DNA from: a bacterium
GTDB taxonomy: Bacteria; Desulfobacterota; GWC2-55-46; S146-80; JALXFI01
DNA length: 12,624 bases
Assembly: GCA_027069035.1 (NCBI GenBank)
Contig: JALXFI010000342.1
Location: forward strand, 1-12,624
Direction: 5' to 3'
Positions 1 to 6,469 of this stretch are shown here, piece by piece. The position numbers and the translations under genes are program-made. The notes under the pieces were generated by a model. That model saw only the letters and a program-made list of their open reading frames with translations. It had not been told where the DNA came from and did no database searches. Every line of letters begins with the position of its first letter. Position 1 is the stretch's first letter.

Positions 1-396
1 ATTTCATACATAAAGGGTTTTTCAAAAAGGTGGCAAAAAGAGAAACCATCCGTATCCATATACTCCTCTGTGTCTATGCCTGAATATGTAGGCACGCCTG
101 ATTCCGTAAATAAAGGAAAAGATATATTCTCTCAAAAATGTGTTGTTTGTCATGGCACTGCCGGTAAAGGTAATGGCCCTGCCGCAAAAATACTTAAAGA
201 TACGTGGGGCAACCCCGCAAAGCCGGTCAATTTTACCTATGGAAAGATAAACAGAGGCACACGTGTTGAGGATATATATCTGTCGGTTACGCTCGGCGTG
301 GCCGGCGCTCCAATGCCTTCGTTTAACGGGTCATTAAGTGAGGAGAAAAGATGGCATATCACATCATATATCCTTGACCTTATGGGTAAAATTTAA
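1..396 (+). CDS. c-type cytochrome, 3' part (5' end outside window), probably multiheme
   Basis: Partial gene. The frame is open from base 1, so the ATG at 70 is probably internal. The residues before it (ISYIKGFSKRW...) look like the last helix of one cytochrome c domain and the linker to the next, so the full protein is probably di- or multiheme. The visible domain has a CVVCH heme-attachment motif (bases 139-153), glycine-rich GTAGKGNGPAA after it, and a likely axial methionine in GAPMPSF. It ends with a typical C-terminal helix (KRWHITSYILDL). It should be periplasmic or membrane-anchored and carry electrons. It lies 14 bases before ccoN with no terminator between, so it is probably co-transcribed. 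No CcoP is found downstream, so this protein may feed electrons to CcoN/CcoO (inference). A stand-alone cytochrome serving another reductase upstream of the window is the alternative. Confidence 0.88.
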   Translation: MSYIKGFSKRWQKEKPSVSIYSSVSMPEYVGTPDSVNKGKDIFSQKCVVCHGTAGKGNGPAAKILKDTWGNPAKPVNFTYGKINRGTRVEDIYLSVTLGVAGAPMPSFNGSLSEEKRWHITSYILDLMGKI

Positions 397-397
397 T

Positions 398-405
398 AAG
401 GAGGT
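398..405 (+). promoter_or_regulatory. strong ribosome binding site of ccoN
   Basis: AAGGAGGT lies two bases after the cytochrome c stop codon and five bases before the ATG at 411. It fixes the ccoN start and supports translation as part of the same mRNA. Confidence 0.8.
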
Positions 406-410
406 AAGCA

Positions 411-1793
411 ATGGTAACTCGGGGAAAAAAAGGCGTTGTGTCTTTTTCACTTGTTTATGCCCATCTCGTTTCCGCCCTTGTTTTTTTAGGCATAGTTCTT
501 CTGGCCGGCCTGTTATACTCGCTTCAGTTTCTTGGCAAGTATCCCTTTCCCGGTGTAGAATTTCTTTCTCCCGGAAGGGTGAGAATGCTCCATACAAACG
601 GGGCGGTTTACGGGTTTATAACGAACGGTTATGTCGCAGGCCTGTACTGGGCGGTGCCAAGGCTTACCGGATACAAGGTGCTGAATGAGAAGTATCTTGG
701 GTGGTTCATGTTCTGGGCGCTTCAGGCAGCCGTTCTTGCCACAGCGGTTGGTTTGCTTGGCGGTTATGCTCAGGCGATTGAGTGGGGGGAGACCCCTATA
801 TTTGTAGACCCTTTTGTGCTTGTCTATCTTTTACTTGCCCTTTTTCAGTTTACCGTGCCGATATATCAATATGGTAAGGAAAGACCGCTTTATGCTTCAA
901 GCTGGTATATAATATCAGGTCTGATCTGGATACCGATGGTCTATATCATGGGTAATTATATCCCTCAGTTTTTTATACCGGGCGTTGCCGGAGCAGCTAT
1001 AACCGGCACATGGATACACGATGCGGTCGGCCTTTATGTGACGCCTCTTGGTTGGGGACTTATGTATTTTTTCGTTCCGGTAATCCTCAAAAAGCCGATA
1101 TGGAGCCACGGGCTTTCTCTCCTTGGTTTTTGGGGGCTTGCGTTCTTCTACCCCATGCAGGGGGTTCATCATTATCTCTGGAGCCCTATCCCCATGTATG
1201 CCCAGTATGCCGCCGTTTTTTCAACGCTTGTCCTTGAGCTTGCGGTTGTTACGGTTATAATAAACTTTTTTATGACAATGAGGGGAAACGGGGATGCATT
1301 GAAGAAGAGTGTTCCTCTGAGATGGATGATGATAGGTATTGTAAATTACGGCATAACATGCCTTCAGTGCTCTATACAGGTACTTCTCACAACACAGAAG
1401 GCTATCCATTTTACCGATTGGGTTGTGGGACATGCCCACCTTATAATGTTCGGAACCTTTGGATTCTGGATACTTGGGATACTGTCTTATCTCTGGCCAA
1501 AGGTAACCGGAAGACGGCTCTACTCGAGTTCTCTTGATGAGTGGGCATTCTGGCTTATAATGATAGGCATGGAAACTATGTGGGTGGATCTTCTTGCAGG
1601 AGGTCTTGTGCAGGGTTTTACGTGGTGGGGACTCAATCCATGGATGGATTCAGTGAGATTTTCTGCACCGCTGTGGTTTGTAAGGACAGTGACAGGGATT
1701 ATGATCTTTGTTGGTTTTATACTGTATTTATACAACTTTTACATGACCGCCAAAAAAGAAAACATTCCCTCTGCACAGCCGCAGGAGGCATAA
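411..1793 (+). CDS. ccoN: cbb3-type cytochrome c oxidase subunit I (CcoN)
   Basis: Catalytic subunit of a C-family heme-copper oxygen reductase: an integral membrane protein reducing O2 to water at a heme b3-CuB centre. At 460 residues it is close to the usual CcoN length. All six metal-binding histidines can be placed: H61 (LHTNGAVYGF, low-spin heme b), H203 (WIHDAVGLYVT, CuB), H253-H254 (GVHHYLW, CuB) and H341/H343 (DWVVGHAHL, hemes b3 and b). Y313 in NYGITCLQC sits where the cross-linked helix-VII tyrosine of cbb3 enzymes lies. This argues for an oxygen reductase rather than a nitric oxide reductase. The residue six after that tyrosine, usually glutamate (FEGP context), is Q319 here. The start is set by AAGGAGGT five bases upstream. 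ccoO follows after 12 bases. The sequence is divergent from proteobacterial CcoN, but the family call is firm. Confidence 0.93.
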   Translation: MVTRGKKGVVSFSLVYAHLVSALVFLGIVLLAGLLYSLQFLGKYPFPGVEFLSPGRVRMLHTNGAVYGFITNGYVAGLYWAVPRLTGYKVLNEKYLGWFMFWALQAAVLATAVGLLGGYAQAIEWGETPIFVDPFVLVYLLLALFQFTVPIYQYGKERPLYASSWYIISGLIWIPMVYIMGNYIPQFFIPGVAGAAITGTWIHDAVGLYVTPLGWGLMYFFVPVILKKPIWSHGLSLLGFWGLAFFYPMQGVHHYLWSPIPMYAQYAAVFSTLVLELAVVTVIINFFMTMRGNGDALKKSVPLRWMMIGIVNYGITCLQCSIQVLLTTQKAIHFTDWVVGHAHLIMFGTFGFWILGILSYLWPKVTGRRLYSSSLDEWAFWLIMIGMETMWVDLLAGGLVQGFTWWGLNPWMDSVRFSAPLWFVRTVTGIMIFVGFILYLYNFYMTAKKENIPSAQPQEA

Positions 1794-1803
1794 AGGAGGT
1801 GAT
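1793..1803 (+). promoter_or_regulatory. near-perfect Shine-Dalgarno of ccoO
   Basis: The 11 bases AAGGAGGTGAT match the full anti-Shine-Dalgarno complement. They begin on the last base of the ccoN stop codon and end two bases before the ATG at 1806. This suggests strong or re-initiating translation coupled to ccoN. Confidence 0.8.
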
Positions 1804-1805
1804 TT

Positions 1806-2423
1806 ATGGAAAGATTTTCAACCTTTGCTCTTATATCAGGTCTTTTTTTCTTTTTTTTCGGGACATTCTGGCAGGCGGTTGCTCCGAGTTTGAGCCTTAG
1901 AAACATCCCTGTTAAATCCATTGAGGAATTGGCGGATAATGTGCTGCCGGAATTTTATAAACTTGCCGACGACTATCCTGTTGAGTTTAAAAGATACTTT
2001 GGCGAACCGTCAAAGGCATCTTTTGCCGAGGCATTAAATGTGGGAAAAGCTCAATATATTGCCGAGGCGTGCTGGCACTGTCATTCACAGTACATAAGAC
2101 CTGTCTCGAATGAGGAGTTACGTTTCGGCAAGGTTTCATACCCTTCGGAATATGCAAATGTTATGCAGCTTCCTCAACTCCTTGGAACGAGGCGGGTAGG
2201 CCCCGATCTCATAAGAGAGGCCGGACGTCACAGCAACGACTGGCATGTTGCGCACTTTAAAAATCCGCCTAATGTTGTGCCTGATTCGGTTATGCCGTCC
2301 TATGCGTGGTTTTTTGATAAAAACGGCAGGCCTAACAAGAAGGGATTGGCCATTGTTGCCTATATGCAATGGCTTGGAAGCTGGGCTCAAGAGCCTGTGT
2401 ATCAATTGGATGCAAGAAAGTAA
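1806..2423 (+). CDS. ccoO: cbb3-type cytochrome c oxidase monoheme subunit II (CcoO)
   Basis: Membrane-anchored monoheme cytochrome c subunit that passes electrons to CcoN. The N-terminus has one hydrophobic anchor helix (about residues 5-28, rich in Phe). The heme site is C89-W-H-C92-H93 in the family signature CWHCHSQYIRPV. The axial methionine is probably M163 in VPDSVMPSYAW, after the family block GTRRVGPDLIREAGRHSNDWH. The length of 205 residues is normal for CcoO. It follows ccoN by 12 bases with a near-perfect Shine-Dalgarno sequence. The distinctive heme context makes confusion with a generic cytochrome c unlikely. A gap of 68 bases separates it from the next gene. Confidence 0.94.
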   Translation: MERFSTFALISGLFFFFFGTFWQAVAPSLSLRNIPVKSIEELADNVLPEFYKLADDYPVEFKRYFGEPSKASFAEALNVGKAQYIAEACWHCHSQYIRPVSNEELRFGKVSYPSEYANVMQLPQLLGTRRVGPDLIREAGRHSNDWHVAHFKNPPNVVPDSVMPSYAWFFDKNGRPNKKGLAIVAYMQWLGSWAQEPVYQLDARK

Positions 2424-2491
2424 GAGGCCGAAGCCTTGAGAGTTTCATTATATTATTGCTATTTCATTAGTATTTCTGACGGGGGTATGCG

Positions 2492-2791
2492 ATGAATAAA
2501 AGGGAAAAATTTCTTCTTTACTTTGTAGTGCTTTTTGTGATCATACCCGGCGGGATAAGTTTTTTTATTAAGATAGTCAGCTATTTTATGGTTGGGCTTG
2601 AAGAGGGCATGTCAGGTTTTGCACTTCCTTTTATTAATTATCTCTTTATTGCAATGGGTTTTGTATTCCTTTTTGTATGGGCATATCTTAGAGGTCATTT
2701 TGAAGACATCGAAAAACCTGCCCATGATATGCTTGAAAGGAATGCAATGTATGATGAGATAGAGGAAAGGGGAGGAAAGACACAAATATAG
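2492..2791 (+). CDS. ccoS: CcoS-like cbb3 oxidase assembly protein with an extra N-terminal membrane helix
   Basis: Small membrane protein of 99 residues with two predicted helices, about 7-33 and 47-66. The second helix and the stretch after it, W63 to L81 (WAYLRGHFEDIEKPAHDML), resemble the CcoS signature (a helix ending in Trp-Ala followed by G-Q-F-D-D-L-E-x-P-A-x-x-x-L). CcoS is needed for cofactor maturation of cbb3 oxidase and is normally 50-70 residues with one helix, so the first 40 or so residues are additional. A GGGGGT element six bases upstream supports this start. The position between ccoO and the copper ATPase ccoI fits the role. The signature match was made by eye, so a short unrelated two-helix protein remains possible. 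Confidence 0.68.
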   Translation: MNKREKFLLYFVVLFVIIPGGISFFIKIVSYFMVGLEEGMSGFALPFINYLFIAMGFVFLFVWAYLRGHFEDIEKPAHDMLERNAMYDEIEERGGKTQI

Positions 2792-2846
2792 CGGGGTTTA
2801 ACAGCAGGCATAAAGAGTATTAACGCAGTCTTAAGGAGATACTAAG

Positions 2847-3032
2847 ATGGAAAGAGAAGAGTTGGGATATTCCGGAGGCAGACCTGTATGGTATATCATA
2901 CTTATTATTATTGCCATGATACTTATTATCCTTGGTTATGGTTATAAGAATTTTCTGCCCGATCTTAACAGATGGCTTGCCGGCGGCAATCCGGATACCA
3001 TACAATGGGCTGGCGAAATCGATAAGAAATGA
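2847..3032 (+). CDS. uncharacterised single-helix membrane protein of the cbb3 cluster
   Basis: A 61-residue protein not recognised as a known family. It has a polar, acidic start (MEREELGYSGG), one very hydrophobic helix (about residues 15-33, rich in Ile, Leu and Met) and a short hydrophilic tail ending EIDKK. AAGGAGAT lies seven bases before the ATG. Its last four bases (ATGA) overlap the ccoI start, so the two are translationally coupled. By size and position it might do the job of CcoQ, or of a reduced CcoH. No sequence signature of either is visible, so this is inference from context only. Confidence 0.72.
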   Translation: MEREELGYSGGRPVWYIILIIIAMILIILGYGYKNFLPDLNRWLAGGNPDTIQWAGEIDKK

Positions 3033-5092
3033 CATGTTTTCAATGCGGATTGCCGGTGCCTAATTCAAAGGTTGAAGATATCAGCAATGCTGGCTCTACA
3101 ATCTTTTGCTGTACAGGCTGCTATCTCACACACAGAATAACAGGCTTTAGGGGAGAAGAGGGTATAAGCCAGGCCCTGCTTGGAAGGTTTGGTATAGGTC
3201 TCCTTCTCTCCATGAACGTTATGATGCTAAGCTTTCCCCTATATGGGAGTAATTTTGCATCGGTCCCTATATCCAATGGGTTTGCTTATGGCGTGAAACT
3301 TGTCCTTATGTTTCTTTCGTTTCCTGTAATTCTCATTCTTGGTTATCCTGTGCTTGTCTCCTCATTTAAGTCTATTAAAAAACTTAATTTCACGATCGAG
3401 ACAACGGTGCTCTTTGGGACGGTCTCTGCATTTTTACTTTCTGTTAAATCAACGTTTTATGGAAGGGGAGATGTCTATTATGAGACTGCCACCATGACTC
3501 TTACACTTTTTACCTTTGGCAGGTTTGTAGAGGCAAAGGCACGGCTCAGCGCATCAAAGGCCATTGCAGGGTTTTCGTCTCTTCTGCCTCATAGTGTAAA
3601 TATCTTGAACGATGCTGGAGACAGCAGGAGAGCGCCTTTAGATGAGATAAAACAAGGAGTCAAGATGGTCGTGATGCCGGGGGATAGGATAGCCGCGGAC
3701 GGGGTTGTTATAAGCGGCGGAGGAAGTGTCGATGAGGCGCTTCTTACAGGAGAGAGCCGCCCGGTCTGTAAAGAGGCGGGCTCAGAGGTCTTTGGCGGCA
3801 CCCTGAGCCTTGATGCAAGCCTTGTTGTTCAAGTAAAAAAGAGAAAAGATGATTTTCTTATCTCAAGGATTGAACGGCTTATGGAAGAGATAAGACAAAC
3901 ACCTTCATACATTAAGACTGTTGGCGACACTATAGCGTCTTATTTTATGCCCCTTGTTATACTTTTGTCTATTGCTACTTTGATTTATTGGAGTAAAAGC
4001 TTAACTTTTTCCGATGGATTAATGAGGATGCTCTCGGTTTTGTTGATTGCATGCCCCTGCGCCTTTGGTATAGCAGCACCTCTTGCGGTCTGGAAAGGAC
4101 TTTCGGAGGCTGTAAGAAAGGGGGTTATAATTCGCTCTCTTGATGTTCTTGAGCTGTTCGGAAAGGTAAAGACGGTCTTTTTTGATAAGACGGGCACCCT
4201 TACCTCCGATGAGTTGGTTATATCCGGGATACATACGGTTAAAGGCCTGGATAAAGACGAATTTTTAGCCAAGGCGGCTTCCCTGTCGTTGCGTTCTTCT
4301 CATCCCATAGATAAAGCAATCGTAAAAGAAGCTCGAAAAAAAGGTTTAAAACTTTATAAGGTGTTGGATTGTAAAGTATTCCCTGGCCGTGGGATCAAAG
4401 GTGGTATAGATGGTAAAGAGTGCCTTATTGGAAACAAGAGGTGGATGATAGACCTTCATGTGCCTATAAAGGATATTGTTAAAGGAGATAAGAAAAGGTT
4501 TCTTACCGTCTTTCTTGCTGAGGAAGGAGATCAATATGGTTTTATTGACTTTAAGCAGTCGATCAGGCCTTCAGCCATTGATGTTTTTTCAAAGTTGGGT
4601 GCAATGAAGGTTAAAACAATTGTGCTTACAGGAGATAATAAGGAAGGGGTGGAAATGGTAAAAGAATTTTTACCTGTCGATGAAGTAAAGTCAGGGCTTT
4701 TGCCGGAGGATAAGGTAAGGGAAATTGAATCTTATAAAAAGAAGGAACCTGTGGTCGTTATGGTAGGTGACGGACTCAACGATGTGCCTGCACTTTGCGC
4801 ATCTACTATAGGGGTTGCAATAGGATGCGGGACTGAGCTTTCAAGAGAGTCGGCCAATGTAAATCTGATGGGGGATAATTTAAATTTGATACCTTATCTT
4901 ATAAGGCTTTCAAAGAAGGTAAGAAGAAAGGTGTATAGTAATTTTGCATGGGCTTTTTCCTACAATGTTTTTGGTATCTATCTTGCCGTTATTGGTGCAA
5001 TAACACCTCTTTTTGCTGTAACCGCTATGATATTGAGCAGCTTAATGATAATCTTTAATTCTACAAGGCTAAGTGTTGAGAATGAAATCTAA
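3029..5092 (+). CDS. ccoI: copper-transporting P1B-type ATPase CcoI/FixI
   Basis: Copper-exporting P-type ATPase of the type needed to supply CuB to cbb3 oxidase; it moves Cu(I) across the inner membrane using ATP. The 687 residues show an N-terminal cysteine cluster (C3, C6, C27, C28, C31) matching the FixI-type metal-binding domain. No separate HMA domain (GMxCxxC) follows. Helices lead to the actuator motif LLTGES, the metal-binding C342-P-C344 in the sixth helix, the phosphorylation site D386-KTGTLT, the SSHPIDKA nucleotide-domain motif and G580-DGLND. The last helices carry SYN and the MILSS copper-class signature. It overlaps the 61-residue gene by four bases and precedes the SafE-like gene by three. 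A CopA-type efflux pump is the alternative, but the N-terminal domain and cluster position favour CcoI. Confidence 0.93.
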   Translation: MTCFQCGLPVPNSKVEDISNAGSTIFCCTGCYLTHRITGFRGEEGISQALLGRFGIGLLLSMNVMMLSFPLYGSNFASVPISNGFAYGVKLVLMFLSFPVILILGYPVLVSSFKSIKKLNFTIETTVLFGTVSAFLLSVKSTFYGRGDVYYETATMTLTLFTFGRFVEAKARLSASKAIAGFSSLLPHSVNILNDAGDSRRAPLDEIKQGVKMVVMPGDRIAADGVVISGGGSVDEALLTGESRPVCKEAGSEVFGGTLSLDASLVVQVKKRKDDFLISRIERLMEEIRQTPSYIKTVGDTIASYFMPLVILLSIATLIYWSKSLTFSDGLMRMLSVLLIACPCAFGIAAPLAVWKGLSEAVRKGVIIRSLDVLELFGKVKTVFFDKTGTLTSDELVISGIHTVKGLDKDEFLAKAASLSLRSSHPIDKAIVKEARKKGLKLYKVLDCKVFPGRGIKGGIDGKECLIGNKRWMIDLHVPIKDIVKGDKKRFLTVFLAEEGDQYGFIDFKQSIRPSAIDVFSKLGAMKVKTIVLTGDNKEGVEMVKEFLPVDEVKSGLLPEDKVREIESYKKKEPVVVMVGDGLNDVPALCASTIGVAIGCGTELSRESANVNLMGDNLNLIPYLIRLSKKVRRKVYSNFAWAFSYNVFGIYLAVIGAITPLFAVTAMILSSLMIIFNSTRLSVENEI

Positions 5093-5095
5093 AAA

Positions 5096-5761
5096 ATGAC
5101 TCCTTATAATAATGAATTTATCTTTATTCTGCTTGCCGGTTTTTTTGGTTCATACCATTGTATAGGTATGTGCAGTCCTATTGCTATCATGTTTATTGAT
5201 TCAAAAGGCAAACGTAGCGTACGACATATCCTTTACAACATGGGCAGGCTTTTTACATATGGATTTATGGGGTTTGCTGCCGGTTTGGCAGGGGCTGATG
5301 TTTTTAGGATATTTCAGCCTATCGGCATCTTACAAAAGGCGCTTACCATAACCTTTGGTCTTTTTATGATCTTCTTTGGGGCGCAAATGCTCTTAAGGTT
5401 CAAAAAGACTTATAGGCCTTTTTTTAAACCCCTCTATGATGTGTTGTGCAGTGCAATATCAAAACTTACCAAAAGTAACTCCATATCAGCTCCATTTGTT
5501 ACAGGTATGTTTAACGGTTTTCTTCCATGTCCGCTCGTATATGCATTTCTAACAAGGGCTGCTTCAACCTTAAATCCTTACAGAGGATTAGAGATTATGC
5601 TCTTTATGGGTGTGGGCACTATGCCTGCCATGTTTATTGCCGGAAGATTTTTTATGGGAGAAAAGAGACTTTTTATAAAAAGAGGCTTTACCGTACTGGC
5701 AGGCATGATGGTGGTTTACTTGGGCGTTGTTTCTCTTTTAAGGGCAATGCCTCGTATGTAA
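5096..5761 (+). CDS. SafE/UreH_2-family membrane protein, probable cbb3 or copper assembly partner
   Basis: Integral membrane protein of 221 residues with about six helices, of the family variously called sulfite exporter TauE/SafE or UreH_2/DsbD-like. Family marks are the paired motif GSYHCIGMCSP (H21, C22, M25, C26) in the first helix and GFLPCPLVY (C145) in the fourth region. In both, Cys, His and Met lie within membrane segments and could bind copper or carry thiol chemistry. Members of this family commonly lie in ccoGHIS-type clusters. Here it starts three bases after the ccoI stop with little ribosome binding site of its own, so coupled translation is likely. A role in copper handling or cytochrome assembly is inferred from this context; the 'sulfite exporter' label should not be taken literally. 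Confidence 0.85.
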   Translation: MTPYNNEFIFILLAGFFGSYHCIGMCSPIAIMFIDSKGKRSVRHILYNMGRLFTYGFMGFAAGLAGADVFRIFQPIGILQKALTITFGLFMIFFGAQMLLRFKKTYRPFFKPLYDVLCSAISKLTKSNSISAPFVTGMFNGFLPCPLVYAFLTRAASTLNPYRGLEIMLFMGVGTMPAMFIAGRFFMGEKRLFIKRGFTVLAGMMVVYLGVVSLLRAMPRM

Positions 5762-5774
5762 GTTTTCTTAAATT

Positions 5775-5819
5775 AGTGCCTATCCGGAAACCCATGTAGG
5801 CGCTGATTATTTGTTTTTT
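5775..5819 (+). terminator. possible weak terminator or attenuator after the SafE-like gene
   Basis: Arms AGTGCCTAT (5775-5783) and GTAGGCGCT (5796-5804) pair over nine positions, two of them G-U in RNA. A T-rich stretch with six consecutive Ts (5814-5819) follows, but ten bases away. The spacing is poor for an intrinsic terminator, so it may only attenuate transcription into the mini-gene at 5839. Confidence 0.35.
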
Positions 5820-5838
5820 ATAGAAAAGGAGAGCTATT

Positions 5839-5928
5839 GTGCAGGCATGGATTGATACGCTATCTATTGTCCTTGTGATTGTATTTGCGATTGCCATATG
5901 GGTGATGGCGTATCTTGCTTCTAAATAA
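5839..5928 (+). CDS. 29-residue single-helix membrane micro-protein, GTG start
   Basis: Short gene of 29 codons starting with GTG and ending TAA. It encodes MQAWIDTLSIVLVIVFAIAI followed by WVMAYLASK: a short amphipathic start, one continuous hydrophobic helix (about residues 8-26) and a Lys at the C-terminus. AAAGGAGA lies six bases before the GTG, giving a convincing ribosome binding site. It sits between the cbb3 assembly genes and the perR promoter. Size and layout resemble small accessory subunits of terminal oxidases, such as CcoM or CcoQ of cbb3 enzymes and CydX of bd oxidase, but no signature residue proves this. A chance open frame is possible; the ribosome binding site and uniform hydrophobicity argue against it. 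Confidence 0.6.
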   Translation: MQAWIDTLSIVLVIVFAIAIWVMAYLASK

Positions 5929-5947
5929 AAAAGCAAGTAAAAAAATC

Positions 5948-5976
5948 TTGACAAAGTTTTAAAATGTAAGTATAGT
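5948..5976 (+). promoter_or_regulatory. sigma70-like promoter of perR
   Basis: TTGACA (5948-5953), a 17-base spacer and TATAGT (5971-5976): a full-consensus -35 box and a 5/6 -10 box at ideal spacing. The predicted start of transcription is near 5983, about 30 bases before the perR ATG. Confidence 0.8.
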
Positions 5977-5985
5977 TAATATGTA

Positions 5986-6000
5986 TTAATTATAAATTAA
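5986..6000 (+). promoter_or_regulatory. candidate Fur/PerR operator overlapping the start of the perR transcript
   Basis: TTAATT-ATA-AATTAA is a perfect inverted repeat with six-base arms. It is 15 bp long and AT-rich, like PerR boxes (seven-base arms around one base), and matches 6 of 7 pairs in that layout. It begins about ten bases after the -10 box, where bound repressor would block initiation. This suggests PerR controls its own operon. The region is AT-rich throughout, so chance is not excluded. Confidence 0.55.
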
Positions 6001-6013
6001 CAATAATTACAAA

Positions 6014-6430
6014 ATGAATATAGAAACCATCATAAAAAAATACAGGGAAAAAGGTTTAAAGCTAACCCCTCAGAGGCTTGCCATACTAAAGTCTATTTCC
6101 GGAGACAAGACCCATCCAAGTGCAGACGTTATCTACAGGCGCCTTAAGAAGGATTATCCAGGCCTTTCGCTTACCACGGTGTATAATACACTTGAGTTGT
6201 TAAAGGATGTGGGAGAGGTCTTGGAGCTTAATCTAAGAAGGGATAAAAGCATTTTTGATCCGAATACAGACCCTCATGACCATGTCTATTGTGTAAGGTG
6301 TAAAAAGGTTGAGGATATTTTTGGTAGTGAACTGACAGGTGAAGCTATAAAGAAGGCACAGTTTAAAGGCTATGAGGTTTTTAGCGCAAGCACTTATATA
6401 TATGGTCTTTGTAAGGAATGCAGGGATTAA
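6014..6430 (+). CDS. perR: Fur-family transcriptional regulator, PerR type
   Basis: Peroxide-sensing repressor of 138 residues. The N-terminal winged helix includes LKLTPQRLAIL and the recognition region SLTTVYNTLELL. The C-terminal dimer domain holds the structural zinc site C93-x2-C96 with C133-x2-C136. The regulatory metal site fits PerR: H34, D82, H88, H90 and D101. An Asp at the last position (KVEDI) is the residue that in PerR proteins favours Fe-dependent histidine oxidation by H2O2; Fur proteins usually have Glu there. No Shine-Dalgarno sequence is visible before the ATG, and the leader is only about 30 bases. It is first in a run with a cupredoxin, a ferritin-like protein and a peroxiredoxin, as expected for a PerR regulon. 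A Fur or Zur identity is less likely. Confidence 0.88.
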   Translation: MNIETIIKKYREKGLKLTPQRLAILKSISGDKTHPSADVIYRRLKKDYPGLSLTTVYNTLELLKDVGEVLELNLRRDKSIFDPNTDPHDHVYCVRCKKVEDIFGSELTGEAIKKAQFKGYEVFSASTYIYGLCKECRD

Positions 6431-6469
6431 CGACAATACAGACAATATTGTGCCATAAAGAGGTGTCTC

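Noticed and set aside
411..1793. Possibility that the subunit I gene is a nitric oxide reductase (NorB-like).
   Set aside because: The helix-VII tyrosine typical of oxygen-reducing cbb3 enzymes is present, and the neighbours CcoO (CWHCHSQYIRP) and CcoI belong to cbb3 oxidase clusters.
6442..6451. Perfect 10-bp palindrome ACAATATTGT between perR and the cupredoxin gene, considered as an operator.
   Set aside because: Short, AT-rich and without a promoter beside it; such palindromes arise readily by chance in this composition.
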